The notes under the pieces were generated by a model. It was not told the DNA's origin and did no database searches. It was given only the letters and a program-made list of their open reading frames with translations. Positions 52,265 through 62,714 of a stretch of 64,000 nt of DNA are shown here, piece after piece. Position numbers and translations under genes: made by a program. The stretch covers positions 80,689 to 144,688 of the forward strand of contig JAHEFI010000047.1 of the NCBI GenBank assembly GCA_024640255.1. Reading direction: 5' to 3'. The number at the start of each line of letters is the position of its first letter. Within the stretch, counting starts at the first letter, position 1. Source of the DNA: Bacteroidota bacterium (lineage in GTDB: Bacteria; Bacteroidota; Bacteroidia; Chitinophagales; Chitinophagaceae).

Positions 52265-54514
52265 ATGGAAAAGTCAACAAATAATCAAAGCAGACGTTCA
52301 TTCCTGAAAGTTACATCTTTAACTGGTGGCGGAATGATGATTGGATTTAGCTGGTTAGCTAATTTATTACCTAATGAAGCTTTAGCAACAGCTGCGAATG
52401 CTAATGATTGGGTAGAGCTTACCGGATTTATTAAAATTACTCCAGACAATCAAGTAAAAATATTTAACCCTAACCCAGAGTTTGGAACCAATGTAATGAC
52501 TTCTTTACCAATGATGGTGAATGAAGAATTGCAAGCAGATTGGTCTAAAGTAATTGTAGAAATGGGTGATTACGATACACCAAGATTTAAAAGTCAGTTT
52601 ACTGGAGGAAGTAGAGGTATGGCGCAAGGTTGGAAGCCATTAAGAACTGCTGGTGCTACTGCAAGAATGATGCTAATGCAAGCTGCAGCTAATGAATGGA
52701 ATGTGCCTGTAGCAGAATTAACAGTAGCTAATGGAGTGGTATCACATAAAGCATCTAATAGATCTGCGAATTTTGGAGCATTAGCAACAGCCGCTTCAAA
52801 ATTAACGGCACCCACTAATGTAGAATTAAAAAAGAATTCCGCTTTTTCTTTAATTGGTACACCACAAAAAAATAAAGTGGGTAAAGATATTGTTGCTGGA
52901 CATTCTTTATTTACGATGGATTATAAGCATGAGGGAATGTTAATTGCCATGGCAATACATCCACCAGCATTTGGTATGACTTTAAAATCTTTTGATGCAA
53001 CAGAAGCATTAAAAATGCCAGGTATTAAAAGCGTATTTGATATTCAAGTATATAAAGATGGTTACAAAAGAGCCGGGTTTGATACAAGAGCATTCAATAA
53101 ATTAGTAGTAGTGGTAGGTAATTCTACATGGGAAGTAATGAATGCAAGAAAAAAAGTGAATGTACAATGGATACCCACTGAAACCACTAAAGAAATTGTT
53201 GCAGCATGGGGCGGACAAAGAGAAGAAATTGTACCTGCTGGTTTAGAAAGTACAGATGAGCATATGAAGCAAATGTATGCGATGCAACAAAAGCCTGCGA
53301 AATTGTTAAGAAAAGATGGAGATCCTGAGACTGCTTTTTCAAAAGCTGCTAAAGTGATTGAAAGAACTTATTCAGCGCCTTTCTTATCACATAATCCAAT
53401 GGAGCCAATTAGTTGTTTCGCGCATATCACTGATGAGAAAGCTTATTTTGTTGCACCAATTCAGATACCTGAAATGATGAAGCAAAATATAGTAAGCAAT
53501 TTGGGTATTCCTGGTGATAAGATAGAAATGAAATTAACTAGAATGGGTGGTGGTTTTGGAAGACGAGCATATGGACACTATATTGTTGAAGCTGGATTGA
53601 TTTCACAAAAAATAAAAGCGCCAGTAAAATTAATTTACACAAGAGAAGACGATATGACCAATGGTATTTATCGTCCAACTTATATGGTTACTTACAAAGC
53701 TGCAATAGACGCAACTAATAATGTAACAGCTATTGCTATCAAAGGGGGTGGTATACCAGAAGGAGCAGTGCATGAGAATCGTTTCCCTGCTGGAGCTTTT
53801 GAAAATTATATTGCAGAAGGATGGGAAATTCCTTCTAATATTACGATTGGTGCATTTAGAGCACCAGGCTCCAACTTTATTGCTTCTGCTGAGCAAAGTT
53901 TCTTGGATGAATTAGCTGAAACTATTGGTAAAGATCCATTAGATTATCGCTTAGAGTTATTAAGAAAAGCAAAAGCAAATCCAGTTGGTAAGAGAAATGA
54001 TTATGATGCTGATAGATATATTGCTGTATTAGAATTGGTAAAAGAAAAATCTAATTGGGCTGCAAGACCTAAAAATGCAAAAAGAGGTGTGGCAGCTTAT
54101 TTCTGTCATAGTTCTTATGCTGCACATGTGGTAGATGTGACTATGAAAGATGGCCAACCAGTAATCGATAAAGTTGTATCAGCTATTGATTGTGGCGTTA
54201 TAGTTAATCCAGAGGGTGCTGTAAATATGGTGGAAGGTGCTGTAGTAGATGGTATTGGTAATGCCTTGTATGGTGGTATGAGAATTGAAAAAGGTGTTCC
54301 AATGCAAAAGAATTTAAATCAGTACAGAATTATCAGACATAAGGAAGCCCCTAAAAAAATTGAAGTACATTTTGTTCAAAATAATTTTGATCCAACAGGT
54401 TTGGGAGAACCTCCATTCCCACCAGTATTTGGAGCATTAGCTAATGCATTGTATAAAGCAACAGGAAAGCGTTTATATAATCAACCTTATTTGAACGAAT
54501 TAAATAAAAGCTAA
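52265..54514 (+). CDS. iorB: molybdopterin-binding subunit, isoquinoline 1-oxidoreductase beta-like, Tat-type signal
   Basis: 'SRRSFLKVTSLTGGG' twin-arginine; 'RMGGGFGRRAYGHY', 'GAFRAPGSNF', 'GLGEPPFPPVFGALANALY'. Confidence 0.9.
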   Translation: MEKSTNNQSRRSFLKVTSLTGGGMMIGFSWLANLLPNEALATAANANDWVELTGFIKITPDNQVKIFNPNPEFGTNVMTSLPMMVNEELQADWSKVIVEMGDYDTPRFKSQFTGGSRGMAQGWKPLRTAGATARMMLMQAAANEWNVPVAELTVANGVVSHKASNRSANFGALATAASKLTAPTNVELKKNSAFSLIGTPQKNKVGKDIVAGHSLFTMDYKHEGMLIAMAIHPPAFGMTLKSFDATEALKMPGIKSVFDIQVYKDGYKRAGFDTRAFNKLVVVVGNSTWEVMNARKKVNVQWIPTETTKEIVAAWGGQREEIVPAGLESTDEHMKQMYAMQQKPAKLLRKDGDPETAFSKAAKVIERTYSAPFLSHNPMEPISCFAHITDEKAYFVAPIQIPEMMKQNIVSNLGIPGDKIEMKLTRMGGGFGRRAYGHYIVEAGLISQKIKAPVKLIYTREDDMTNGIYRPTYMVTYKAAIDATNNVTAIAIKGGGIPEGAVHENRFPAGAFENYIAEGWEIPSNITIGAFRAPGSNFIASAEQSFLDELAETIGKDPLDYRLELLRKAKANPVGKRNDYDADRYIAVLELVKEKSNWAARPKNAKRGVAAYFCHSSYAAHVVDVTMKDGQPVIDKVVSAIDCGVIVNPEGAVNMVEGAVVDGIGNALYGGMRIEKGVPMQKNLNQYRIIRHKEAPKKIEVHFVQNNFDPTGLGEPPFPPVFGALANALYKATGKRLYNQPYLNELNKS

Positions 54515-54588
54515 AAAATTTAAATCTTTAACTCATTAAAAAAGATTGCTTAGGCAGTCTTTTTTAATTAATATTCAAATTAATTAAA

Positions 54589-55008
54589 ATGAAAAAAGCA
54601 ATACTTTTTATTTCACTAGGAATGATGGCATTAGCAAGTCAATCTTTTAAACAAGCTAATTCATCTAGTTTGTCAAATGGAAAAAATGTATATGAGACTT
54701 ATTGTATGTCTTGTCATATGGACAATGGTACAGGTGTGCCTGGGGCATTCCCTTCATTGGTTAAAACAGGTAATTTGGCGGATAAAAATAGATTAGTTAA
54801 AATTATATTACAAGGTGTTCGTGGTCCAATTAATGTAAAAGAAACAAAATATGATGGAGAAATGGCTAGTATTAGTTTATCTGATAAAGAAACAGCTGAT
54901 GTAATTAATTATATTCGAAATTCTTGGGGCAATAAAGCACCTATGATCACTGTTCCAGAAGTAGCGGCTGCTAAAAAAGCAGTTGTAAAAGGGTATCAAG
55001 CTTATTAA
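54589..55008 (+). CDS. cytochrome c
   Basis: 'YETYCMSCHMDNGTGVPGAFPSL' (CxxCH), 'ADVINYIRNSWGN'. Confidence 0.9.
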   Translation: MKKAILFISLGMMALASQSFKQANSSSLSNGKNVYETYCMSCHMDNGTGVPGAFPSLVKTGNLADKNRLVKIILQGVRGPINVKETKYDGEMASISLSDKETADVINYIRNSWGNKAPMITVPEVAAAKKAVVKGYQAY

Positions 55009-55019
55009 ACATTCAATAA

Positions 55020-56138
55020 ATGAAAGAACTGGTTGAAATAATTCGTGCATATGACCAAGCCAAAAAAAATGCAATGCAAACAGTTTTGGCTACAGTTGTT
55101 CATGTAGAAGGCTCGTCTTATAGAAGACCCGGTGCAAGAATGCTTGTTTTAGAATCTGGTTTAATGATTGGCGCAATAAGTGGTGGATGTTTGGAAGGTG
55201 ATGCGCTAAAAAAAGCTTTATTAACTTTTACGGATCGAACTACAAGGTTAATTACTTATGATACTAGCAATGAAGATGATGCTACTGTGGGAATACAACT
55301 AGGTTGCGAAGGTGTTATTCAAGTTTTATTTGAATATATAAACCATAGCCAAGAAAACAATCCTATTGAACTTTTAAGAAAAGCTTGTAACAATAGACAA
55401 AAAGCAGTAATTGTTACTTTATTTGATGTACAAGACAAAAAAAATCCTTTAATGGGAACTGCTTTTTTATTGGACGAACAAGAACATTTTGAATCTAATG
55501 TAGTAGCAGAAATTAACACAAGTATTTTAGTTGATGCTCGACAAGTGTTAACAAATGCAAGTGCACATTTTAGTCAGTATAAAATAGGAGAAAAATCCAT
55601 CCAAGCTTTTTTAGATTATATACAACCACCTATTTCCATTGTGATAGTTGGTGCTGGCAATGATGCTATTCCTTTGTCACAAATGGCGGATTTGTTAGGA
55701 TGGGAAGTAAAAGTAGTAGATGGAAGGAATACACATGCTAAACAAGATAGATTTATTAGTGCTTGTCAGGTGTTGGTGAGTAAACCAGAAAAAGTGTTAG
55801 AGCAAATAAAAATAGACAATCGTACTTGTTTTGTTTTAATGACCCATAATTATCAATACGATTTACAAATGCTTAAAGCTTTATTGCCTTTGGATCTTCC
55901 TTATATTGGGTTATTGGGTCCCAAAAAGAAATTAGAAAAGGTATTAAATGAATTAGCAGAACAAGGATATGTTCCTACAGAAGCACAATTAGCAAATGTA
56001 TATGGTCCAACTGGATTAGATATTGGGGCAGAAACAGCAGAAGAAATTGCAAGTAGTATTATTGCTGAGATTCAAATGGTATTGAATAGAAAAGAAGGCA
56101 TTCAACTAAGAAATAAAAATACACCCATTCATCAATAA
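55020..56138 (+). CDS. xdhC: XdhC/CoxI-family Mo-cofactor insertion/maturation protein
   Basis: 'VVHVEGSSYRRPGARMLV', 'GAISGGCLEGD', 'IGLLGPKKK', 'GLDIGAETAEEIASSIIAEI'. Confidence 0.92.
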   Translation: MKELVEIIRAYDQAKKNAMQTVLATVVHVEGSSYRRPGARMLVLESGLMIGAISGGCLEGDALKKALLTFTDRTTRLITYDTSNEDDATVGIQLGCEGVIQVLFEYINHSQENNPIELLRKACNNRQKAVIVTLFDVQDKKNPLMGTAFLLDEQEHFESNVVAEINTSILVDARQVLTNASAHFSQYKIGEKSIQAFLDYIQPPISIVIVGAGNDAIPLSQMADLLGWEVKVVDGRNTHAKQDRFISACQVLVSKPEKVLEQIKIDNRTCFVLMTHNYQYDLQMLKALLPLDLPYIGLLGPKKKLEKVLNELAEQGYVPTEAQLANVYGPTGLDIGAETAEEIASSIIAEIQMVLNRKEGIQLRNKNTPIHQ

Positions 56139-56764
56139 TGGATACTGTGCATCAATATAAAATTGACAACTGCGCTGTAGTGATTATTGCTGCAGGAGAA
56201 AGCAAGCGTTTAGGTTCTCCAAAACAGTTATTATTATTGGATAAGGATTCCATGTTGAATAGGTTGATTAAAATGGTGCAAAAAGCAGTTGATTTTCCTA
56301 TCTATTTAGTTTTAGGGGCAAATGCGGAAAAAATAAAAGCACAATTGCCTAATGTAAGCTTGAATATTGTTGAAAATACTGAATGGCAGGAAGGTATGGG
56401 AAGCTCCATTCGATTGGGTGTGCAAGCAGTGGCAAGTAGTGCGAATAAACACGACGGAGTATTAATACTAGTTTGTGATCAACCTTATTTATCTGAATCG
56501 TCAATAAAAGACTTGATTGCACTTCAAGCAATTAAGAATACAGCTATAGCTGCATCTTTTTATGCAAATATTGCTGGAACGCCTGCATTGTTTCATCAAT
56601 CTGTTTTTTCAGATTTATTGGCATTAAAAGGAGATCAAGGCGCAAAAAGAATAATACAAGAAAGAGACCAAGAACTTGCTAAATTGCAGTTCGAAAAGGG
56701 TGTATTAGATATTGATACACCAGAAGATTATCAACAATTACTGAAAGAGGCGAGCAAGCAATGA
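56138..56764 (+). CDS. mocA: MocA-like molybdenum cofactor nucleotidyltransferase
   Basis: 'VVIIAAGESKRLGSPKQLL', 'MGSSIRLGVQAV', 'LVCDQPYLSES'. Confidence 0.88.
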   Translation: MDTVHQYKIDNCAVVIIAAGESKRLGSPKQLLLLDKDSMLNRLIKMVQKAVDFPIYLVLGANAEKIKAQLPNVSLNIVENTEWQEGMGSSIRLGVQAVASSANKHDGVLILVCDQPYLSESSIKDLIALQAIKNTAIAASFYANIAGTPALFHQSVFSDLLALKGDQGAKRIIQERDQELAKLQFEKGVLDIDTPEDYQQLLKEASKQ

Positions 56765-57741
56765 TAAAAGACAAATTTAATAGAGTACACGATTATTTAA
56801 GAATCTCCTTGACGGATAACTGCAATCTAAGATGCTTTTATTGCATGCCTGAGGAAGAGTATCATTTCACGCCTTCTAGTAAATTAATGCAGGCAGATGA
56901 AATTGAAGCGATTGCCGCAGTTTTTGTAAGAGAAGGTGTTAAAAAAATAAGATTAACTGGCGGTGAGCCCTTGGTAAGAAAAGACTTTGCTAATATTTTA
57001 AAAAGATTGTCTACTCTTGGAGTACAAATAACCATGACAACCAATGCAACAAGGTTACATGAATTTGTGGTTGATATAAAAAATGCAGGTATTCAATCCT
57101 TAAATATTAGCTTGGATACATTGCAAAAAGACAGATTTATTTTAATGACCAAGCGTGACCAATATGAACAAGTAATGAGTAATATTCAGTTATTACTAGA
57201 AAATGGTATTGGTGTTAAAGTAAACGTGGTAGCAATGAAAGGCATTAATGATGAAGAGATCAATGATTTTGTTAGATGGACTAAAGAAACGCCTATTCAT
57301 ATAAGATTTATAGAGTTCATGCCATTTGATGGCAACCAATGGAATAGAGATAAGGTAATTACACTGCAAGAAATATTAGATAAAGTCAAAACTGAATTTG
57401 ATTTTTCTTCATTAGAGAGAAATGCACATGAAACTGCTAAGAATTATCAAGTAAATGGACATAAAGGAACTTTTGCAGTAATTAGTACAATGAGCGCACC
57501 ATTTTGTGGCGATTGTAATAGAATTCGATTAACGGCTGATGGCAAAATGAAGAATTGTTTATTCTCTACCTCTGAAACAGACATATTAACTGCTTTGAGA
57601 AATGGGGAAGATATAACCCCTTTAATTCATCAAAATATTGCCACTAAAAAAGAAGCACTAGGAGGACAATTCACTACAGATTTAGAAAAAATTGAAGCAA
57701 AGGACTTGCATAATAGAACTATGATAAGTATTGGAGGATAA
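56761..57741 (+). CDS. moaA: GTP 3',8-cyclase
   Basis: 'DYLRISLTDNCNLRCFYCMPEE', 'IRLTGGEPLVRKDF', 'CGDCNRIRLTADGKMKNCLF'. Confidence 0.96.
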   Translation: MIKDKFNRVHDYLRISLTDNCNLRCFYCMPEEEYHFTPSSKLMQADEIEAIAAVFVREGVKKIRLTGGEPLVRKDFANILKRLSTLGVQITMTTNATRLHEFVVDIKNAGIQSLNISLDTLQKDRFILMTKRDQYEQVMSNIQLLLENGIGVKVNVVAMKGINDEEINDFVRWTKETPIHIRFIEFMPFDGNQWNRDKVITLQEILDKVKTEFDFSSLERNAHETAKNYQVNGHKGTFAVISTMSAPFCGDCNRIRLTADGKMKNCLFSTSETDILTALRNGEDITPLIHQNIATKKEALGGQFTTDLEKIEAKDLHNRTMISIGG

Positions 57742-58942
57742 ATTTAATGAGTATTCTATGGTAAGTGTAAATGAAGCAAAAAATATCATCAGGAATCAAA
57801 TATTTTCTCTCGATTCAATAATATTGAATTTAGATGATGCTATGGGTTATGCTGTAAATGAGAACATTATATCTCCAATCAATGTGCCATCTTTTATACA
57901 ATCCTCTATGGATGGGTATGCTTTTGCTTTTGATGATTTTAAAAGTGCTGCATCATTTACAATTATAGATACTATTCAGGCAGGAGACAGTTCTTCAAAT
58001 AAGATTCAGCAAAACCAAGCGGTAAGAATATTTACTGGAGCAGCTTTGCCTATTGGGGCAGATACGGTCTTGATGCAAGAGAAAGCAAAAGTGGAGGATG
58101 ATCAATTATTTGTGTTAGACGAAAAACTGCAAAAAGGAACTAATGCAAGAAGTATTGGCGCAGACATGCAAGAAAATGCAATTGCTGTAAAGAAAGGGAC
58201 CATATTGACTCCAGGCGCTATTGGCTTGTTGGCAAGCTTGGGTATTACTAAAGTATCAGTTACACGAAAACCTACTATCAATATTATATTAACAGGTAAT
58301 GAGTTGCAGGATATAGGCAAGCCATTGACTCCTGGTCAAATTTATGAATCAAACTCTCATACATTAAAAGCAGGACTAAATAGATTCGGCATTAAAGAGG
58401 TTAATTTTATAAAAGTTGCTGATCAATTAGAGGCGGTTACAGAAGCGATCAAGGTATCGCTAAACAAATTTGATTTAACAATTTTGACAGGAGGAATTAG
58501 TGTTGGGGATTTTGATTTTGTTTTAGAGGCTTGTCAACAAAATAATATAGAGCAGATTTTTCATAAAGTAAAGCAGAAACCAGGAAAGCCACTATATATT
58601 GGGAAAAAAGAAACAAAGGTGGTTTGTGCATTGCCGGGTAATCCAGCTTCTGTATTATCTTGTTTTAATCATTACGTTAGCATAGTGCTTGATCAATTAT
58701 CCAATACTTCTTTAGAAATGAAGACGGTACAAGCTAGCTTAACCAATACTTATTCAAAACCAATTGGATTAACTCATTTCTTGAAAGGCTTGTATAATCA
58801 TGTCACCAATGAAGTGACTATCTTAGATGGACAGGAATCATTTAAGATGAGTGCTTTTGCTATGGCCAATTGTTTTGTAGAGTTACCAGAAGATATATTA
58901 GAAATTCGTTCAAGTGAAATCGTAAAAATACATTTGTTTTAA
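57731..58942 (+). CDS. moeA: molybdopterin molybdotransferase
   Basis: 'VPSFIQSSMDGYAFAFDD', 'FTGAALPIGADTVLMQE', 'GGISVGDFDF', 'ALPGNPASV'. Confidence 0.95.
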   Translation: MEDKFNEYSMVSVNEAKNIIRNQIFSLDSIILNLDDAMGYAVNENIISPINVPSFIQSSMDGYAFAFDDFKSAASFTIIDTIQAGDSSSNKIQQNQAVRIFTGAALPIGADTVLMQEKAKVEDDQLFVLDEKLQKGTNARSIGADMQENAIAVKKGTILTPGAIGLLASLGITKVSVTRKPTINIILTGNELQDIGKPLTPGQIYESNSHTLKAGLNRFGIKEVNFIKVADQLEAVTEAIKVSLNKFDLTILTGGISVGDFDFVLEACQQNNIEQIFHKVKQKPGKPLYIGKKETKVVCALPGNPASVLSCFNHYVSIVLDQLSNTSLEMKTVQASLTNTYSKPIGLTHFLKGLYNHVTNEVTILDGQESFKMSAFAMANCFVELPEDILEIRSSEIVKIHLF

Positions 58943-58957
58943 CCCTTAATTTTTATA

Positions 58958-59683
58958 ATGAGCATCAGTTTTTTTATATTATTATTTATCGTAGCATTAT
59001 TATACGCTTCAGTAGGACATGGAGGAGCAAGTGGTTATTTGGCTTTGATGGCCATCTACGGATTTGCACCTGATATTATGAAACCTTCTGCATTAATTTT
59101 AAACTTATTTGTCTCTCTTACTTCCTTTATTATGTTCTATAAAGGCGGTCATTTTAAATGGAAATTATTTTTGCCATTTGCCTTGGCTTCAATTCCATTT
59201 TCTTTTTTAGGGGGTACAATTAGTTTAGATGCAGTAATTTATAAAAAAGTATTAGGAGTGCTTTTATTATTGCCTGTGATTCGTTTTTTCTTTTATCCTA
59301 ATACGGAAGAAGCTAACTTAAAATCCAATAATATTATACTGTCCATATTGATTGGCGCTATTATTGGATTCTTATCTGGATTAATTGGCATAGGAGGTGG
59401 CATTATTTTATCTCCTGTTTTGTTGTTATTAAACTGGACCAATCAAAAACAAACTGCTGCCATTAGTGCCTTGTTTATTTTTGTCAATTCTATCGCTGGA
59501 TTAATTGGCCAAATCTCTAAAGGAGTTCATATCGACAGTTCGGTTTATAGCTTTGTTGCCATTGCTTTTGCAGGTGGTTTAGTAGGTGCTTGGCTGGGTT
59601 CTTTGAAATTCAATCAAAATATATTGAAATATACTTTAGCAATAGTTTTATTAATGGCATCAGTTAAACTAATTTTAACCTAA
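58958..59683 (+). CDS. TSUP (TauE/SafE)-family membrane transporter
   Basis: 'YASVGHGGASGYLALMAIYGF', 'GFLSGLIGIGGGIILSPVLLLL'. Confidence 0.92.
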   Translation: MSISFFILLFIVALLYASVGHGGASGYLALMAIYGFAPDIMKPSALILNLFVSLTSFIMFYKGGHFKWKLFLPFALASIPFSFLGGTISLDAVIYKKVLGVLLLLPVIRFFFYPNTEEANLKSNNIILSILIGAIIGFLSGLIGIGGGIILSPVLLLLNWTNQKQTAAISALFIFVNSIAGLIGQISKGVHIDSSVYSFVAIAFAGGLVGAWLGSLKFNQNILKYTLAIVLLMASVKLILT

Positions 59684-59692
59684 TATTTAATA

Positions 59693-59926
59693 ATGACAGT
59701 CGAAGTACAATTTTTTGGACAATTAATAGACAAAACAGGCAAGTCCTCTATTCAAATAGAGCACACAGCTAGTTTGACTCAGTTGAAAGAAATATTGTTC
59801 TCTGACTTTCCTCTTTTAAAAGGCTCAAAATTCATCATTGCAATTAATAATAAAATGGCCACTGAGCATTCTGCTATCCCTAAAGATGCAAAAATTGCTT
59901 TAATGCCACCCTTTTCTGGAGGATAA
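59693..59926 (+). CDS. moaD: molybdopterin synthase small subunit
   Basis: 77-aa ubiquitin-like protein ending in 'PPFSGG'. Confidence 0.92.
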   Translation: MTVEVQFFGQLIDKTGKSSIQIEHTASLTQLKEILFSDFPLLKGSKFIIAINNKMATEHSAIPKDAKIALMPPFSGG

Positions 59927-59927
59927 A

Positions 59928-60734
59928 ATGGAAAAGTCAAAAGAATATATATTAAGATACCAAAGACAAATCACCTTAAATGGTTTTGGAATTGTAGCGC
60001 AAGAAAAGCTAACTAATGCCAAAGTTTTAGTAGTGGGCGCCGGAGGATTAGGATGTCCAATCTTGCAATATTTAGTTGCGGCAGGAGTAGGTGAAGTGGG
60101 TATTATAGATAATGATCAAGTTGCTCTTTCCAATTTAAATAGACAAACCTTATTTGGTCAAGAAGATATTGGAAAAGATAAAGCTATCATTGCTGCTCAG
60201 AAATTAGCTGAACAAAATAATTTAGTTAAGCTAAATGTATTTCAACAAAATTGTGATCAGTCATTTGCATTGGAACAATTTCCTTATTATGATATTATAG
60301 TGGATGCTACAGATAATTTTGCCACTAGGTATTTAATTAATGATGCTTGTGTTTTATTGAAAAAGCCGTTGGTGTTTGGCGCTGTATCACAATTTGAAGG
60401 CCAAGTAGCCGTATTTAATGTAATGAAAGAGGGTCAATCTTTAAATTATAGGGATCTATTCCCGGTACCTCCTAAAAACAATGAAGTGTTGAGTTGTGCA
60501 GAGGGAGGGGTATTAGGGGTATTGCCTGGAATCATCGGAATGATGCAAGCAATGGAAGTGATTAAATTAATTACAGGAATGGGAGAAGTCTTAGCAAATG
60601 AATTATTAACTTACAATGCTTTGAGTCAGGAAAATTATAAAATTCAAATAGTACAACATTCAGATAGTGAAAAAAATATGCCAACCACATTGGAGGCATT
60701 TACTAGTTTAAATTATCAATGGTTATGCAGTTAA
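59928..60734 (+). CDS. moeB: MoeB/ThiF-family adenylyltransferase (no rhodanese domain)
   Basis: 'RYQRQITLNGFGIVAQEKL', 'VLVVGAGGLGCPILQYLVAAGVGEVGIIDND', 'NLNRQTLFGQEDIG', 'DATDNFATRYLINDAC'. Confidence 0.93.
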   Translation: MEKSKEYILRYQRQITLNGFGIVAQEKLTNAKVLVVGAGGLGCPILQYLVAAGVGEVGIIDNDQVALSNLNRQTLFGQEDIGKDKAIIAAQKLAEQNNLVKLNVFQQNCDQSFALEQFPYYDIIVDATDNFATRYLINDACVLLKKPLVFGAVSQFEGQVAVFNVMKEGQSLNYRDLFPVPPKNNEVLSCAEGGVLGVLPGIIGMMQAMEVIKLITGMGEVLANELLTYNALSQENYKIQIVQHSDSEKNMPTTLEAFTSLNYQWLCS

Positions 60735-61159
60735 AGAATATTTTTATGGAAGGGGCCATACCTCCAAGCTTTATTGCTGATAGTATTGCCAAACATGCTT
60801 CTAAGACTGGCATTGGGGGGCATAATATTTTCTTAGGACAGGTTAGGACAGATGATATAGAGGGTAAAAAAGTATCCGCCATTGAGTATACAAGTAATGT
60901 TGAAATGGCTTTGGAGAAAATGCATGAAATTAGAGAGTCAATTTTTGCTAAATATGCTATTACTTGCATGCATGTGCATCATAGTTTGGGAAAGGTGAAT
61001 GCAGGTGAATTATGTTTATTTGTATTTACTTCTTCTAAGCATAGAAAAGTTGCCATAGATGCTTGCACAGAATGTGTAGAAAAAATAAAAGCAGAATTAC
61101 CTATTTGGGGAAAAGAGTTATTTGAGGGAGAGGGTTATCAATGGAAAGTAAATAGTTAA
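60719..61159 (+). CDS. moaE: molybdopterin synthase catalytic subunit
   Basis: 'GGHNIFLGQVRTDDIEGKKVSAIEYT', 'MHVHHSLGKVNAGEL', 'ELPIWGKELFEG'. Confidence 0.93.
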   Translation: MVMQLKNIFMEGAIPPSFIADSIAKHASKTGIGGHNIFLGQVRTDDIEGKKVSAIEYTSNVEMALEKMHEIRESIFAKYAITCMHVHHSLGKVNAGELCLFVFTSSKHRKVAIDACTECVEKIKAELPIWGKELFEGEGYQWKVNS

Positions 61160-61176
61160 ATTTATCAATTTTTATC

Positions 61177-62085
61177 ATGGTTAATATTACTCATAAATCT
61201 TCAACATTAAGAATTGCTATTGCAACAGGCATTGTTAAAGTGTCTGATCAAAAAACTATTGATGCTATACAAAACAAATTAGTGCCGAAAGGAGATGTAT
61301 TTGAATTTAGTAGAGCTGCAGGATTATTGGCATGTAAAAAAACTTATGAAGTAGTTCCCGATTGTCATCCCTTACCTATTGAGTATACCTCTATAACGCA
61401 TGCTGTTAATGGCTTAGAAATAAAAATAACAGTTGAAGTTCATACAGTGTATAAAACCGGTGTCGAAGTGGAAGCTATGCACGGAGTAATGATTACGGCT
61501 TTAACAATGTATGATATGTTAAAGCCAATTGATAAGCATGTAGAGATAATGAATGTTCAATTAGAAGAAAAAAAAGGAGGCAAGTCTGATATTAAATACG
61601 CTTATCCTGAAACGCTGAAAGTGGCAGTGATTACATGTAGTGATACTATTAGCAAAGGTATGGGAGAAGACAAGAGTGGGTTAACGGTAGAAACACATTT
61701 GCAAAAACATCATTTATCCGTTACCAATAAAAAAATAATTGCTGATGATTTTGATACTATTCAAACTGAAGCAAAAAATTTAGTGAATGAAGGATATCAA
61801 TTAATCATATTTACAGGAGGTACCGGTTTGTCTTCTAGAGATATTACTCCAGATGCAATAAGACCCTTAATTGAAAAAGAAGTGCCAGGGGTAATGGAAG
61901 CTGCAAGAAATTACGGACAACAAAGAACCCCTTATGCAATGCTTTCTAGAGGTATTGCAGGTTTTGTTGGAGATAGTTTGCTTATTACACTACCGGGCTC
62001 ACCTAGGGGTGCAGAAGAAAGTATGAATGCCATCTTCCCTTATATTTTACATGTTTTCAAAGTAAAAGAAGGGGTGAAGCATTAA
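61177..62085 (+). CDS. bifunctional MoaC-MoaB fusion
   Basis: MoaC part 'LACKKTYEVVPDCHPLPIEYTSI', 'VEVEAMHGVMITALTMYDMLKPID'; MoaB/MogA part 'VAVITCSDTISKG...DKSG', 'LIIFTGGTGLSSRDITPDAI', 'LITLPGSPRGAEESM'. Confidence 0.95.
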   Translation: MVNITHKSSTLRIAIATGIVKVSDQKTIDAIQNKLVPKGDVFEFSRAAGLLACKKTYEVVPDCHPLPIEYTSITHAVNGLEIKITVEVHTVYKTGVEVEAMHGVMITALTMYDMLKPIDKHVEIMNVQLEEKKGGKSDIKYAYPETLKVAVITCSDTISKGMGEDKSGLTVETHLQKHHLSVTNKKIIADDFDTIQTEAKNLVNEGYQLIIFTGGTGLSSRDITPDAIRPLIEKEVPGVMEAARNYGQQRTPYAMLSRGIAGFVGDSLLITLPGSPRGAEESMNAIFPYILHVFKVKEGVKH

Positions 62086-62103
62086 TTCAATAAAAAATAT
62101 ATT

Positions 62104-62682
62104 ATGCGTATTTATAAATTTTCTTTTCTTATTGTGTCATTGTTTGTATTAACTGCTTTACATGCACAAACAGATAGTACTACACTTGAAAAAGTAACCG
62201 TAAAAAAAAGACTTCCTTCTCCTGTTACTATTGTGAATGACCGTTATGCTTCAAGAGGTATGTTTAAAAATACGGTGAATGTAAAAATGTTGGATTTTAT
62301 TAATAATCCTCCAGCTGCAACCAATTTACCCATACTTGAATATTTAAGAGGAAAACTAGCTGGTGTTTTTATTGAAAGAGGCATGAATGGAAATTATGTG
62401 ATCACTTCCGGAAGGGTTAAAACATTTACCGATGATGCAGGTGTTAAAATTTATTTAGATGAACAATTAATAGATGCTGAATTTTTAGCGGATATATTTC
62501 CTAAAGATGTTGCATTGGTAAAATATTTTCAACCGGGTGCTTCTATGAGCACAGCATTAGCAGCTTCTTCTGGCACTTTAGCCATTTATACCAGAAAAGG
62601 GGAAGATATGTTCAATTTTAGTGATAAAGCCGAAATGAAAGCCATCAATAAGATAGTTGATTCATTAAAGAAGAACCAATAG
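62104..62682 (+). CDS. small exported TonB-receptor plug-like protein
   Basis: 192 aa, signal peptide, 'PILEYLRGKLAGVFIERG', 'DVALVKYFQPGASMSTALAASSGTLAIYTRKG'. Confidence 0.6.
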   Translation: MRIYKFSFLIVSLFVLTALHAQTDSTTLEKVTVKKRLPSPVTIVNDRYASRGMFKNTVNVKMLDFINNPPAATNLPILEYLRGKLAGVFIERGMNGNYVITSGRVKTFTDDAGVKIYLDEQLIDAEFLADIFPKDVALVKYFQPGASMSTALAASSGTLAIYTRKGEDMFNFSDKAEMKAINKIVDSLKKNQ

Positions 62683-62714
62683 GCTTTTCCTTATTTTTGT
62701 GAAAACTTTTTTCC

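Noticed and set aside
53630-53915. Short ORFs on both strands inside iorB
   Set aside because: Shadow ORFs within a strongly supported gene.
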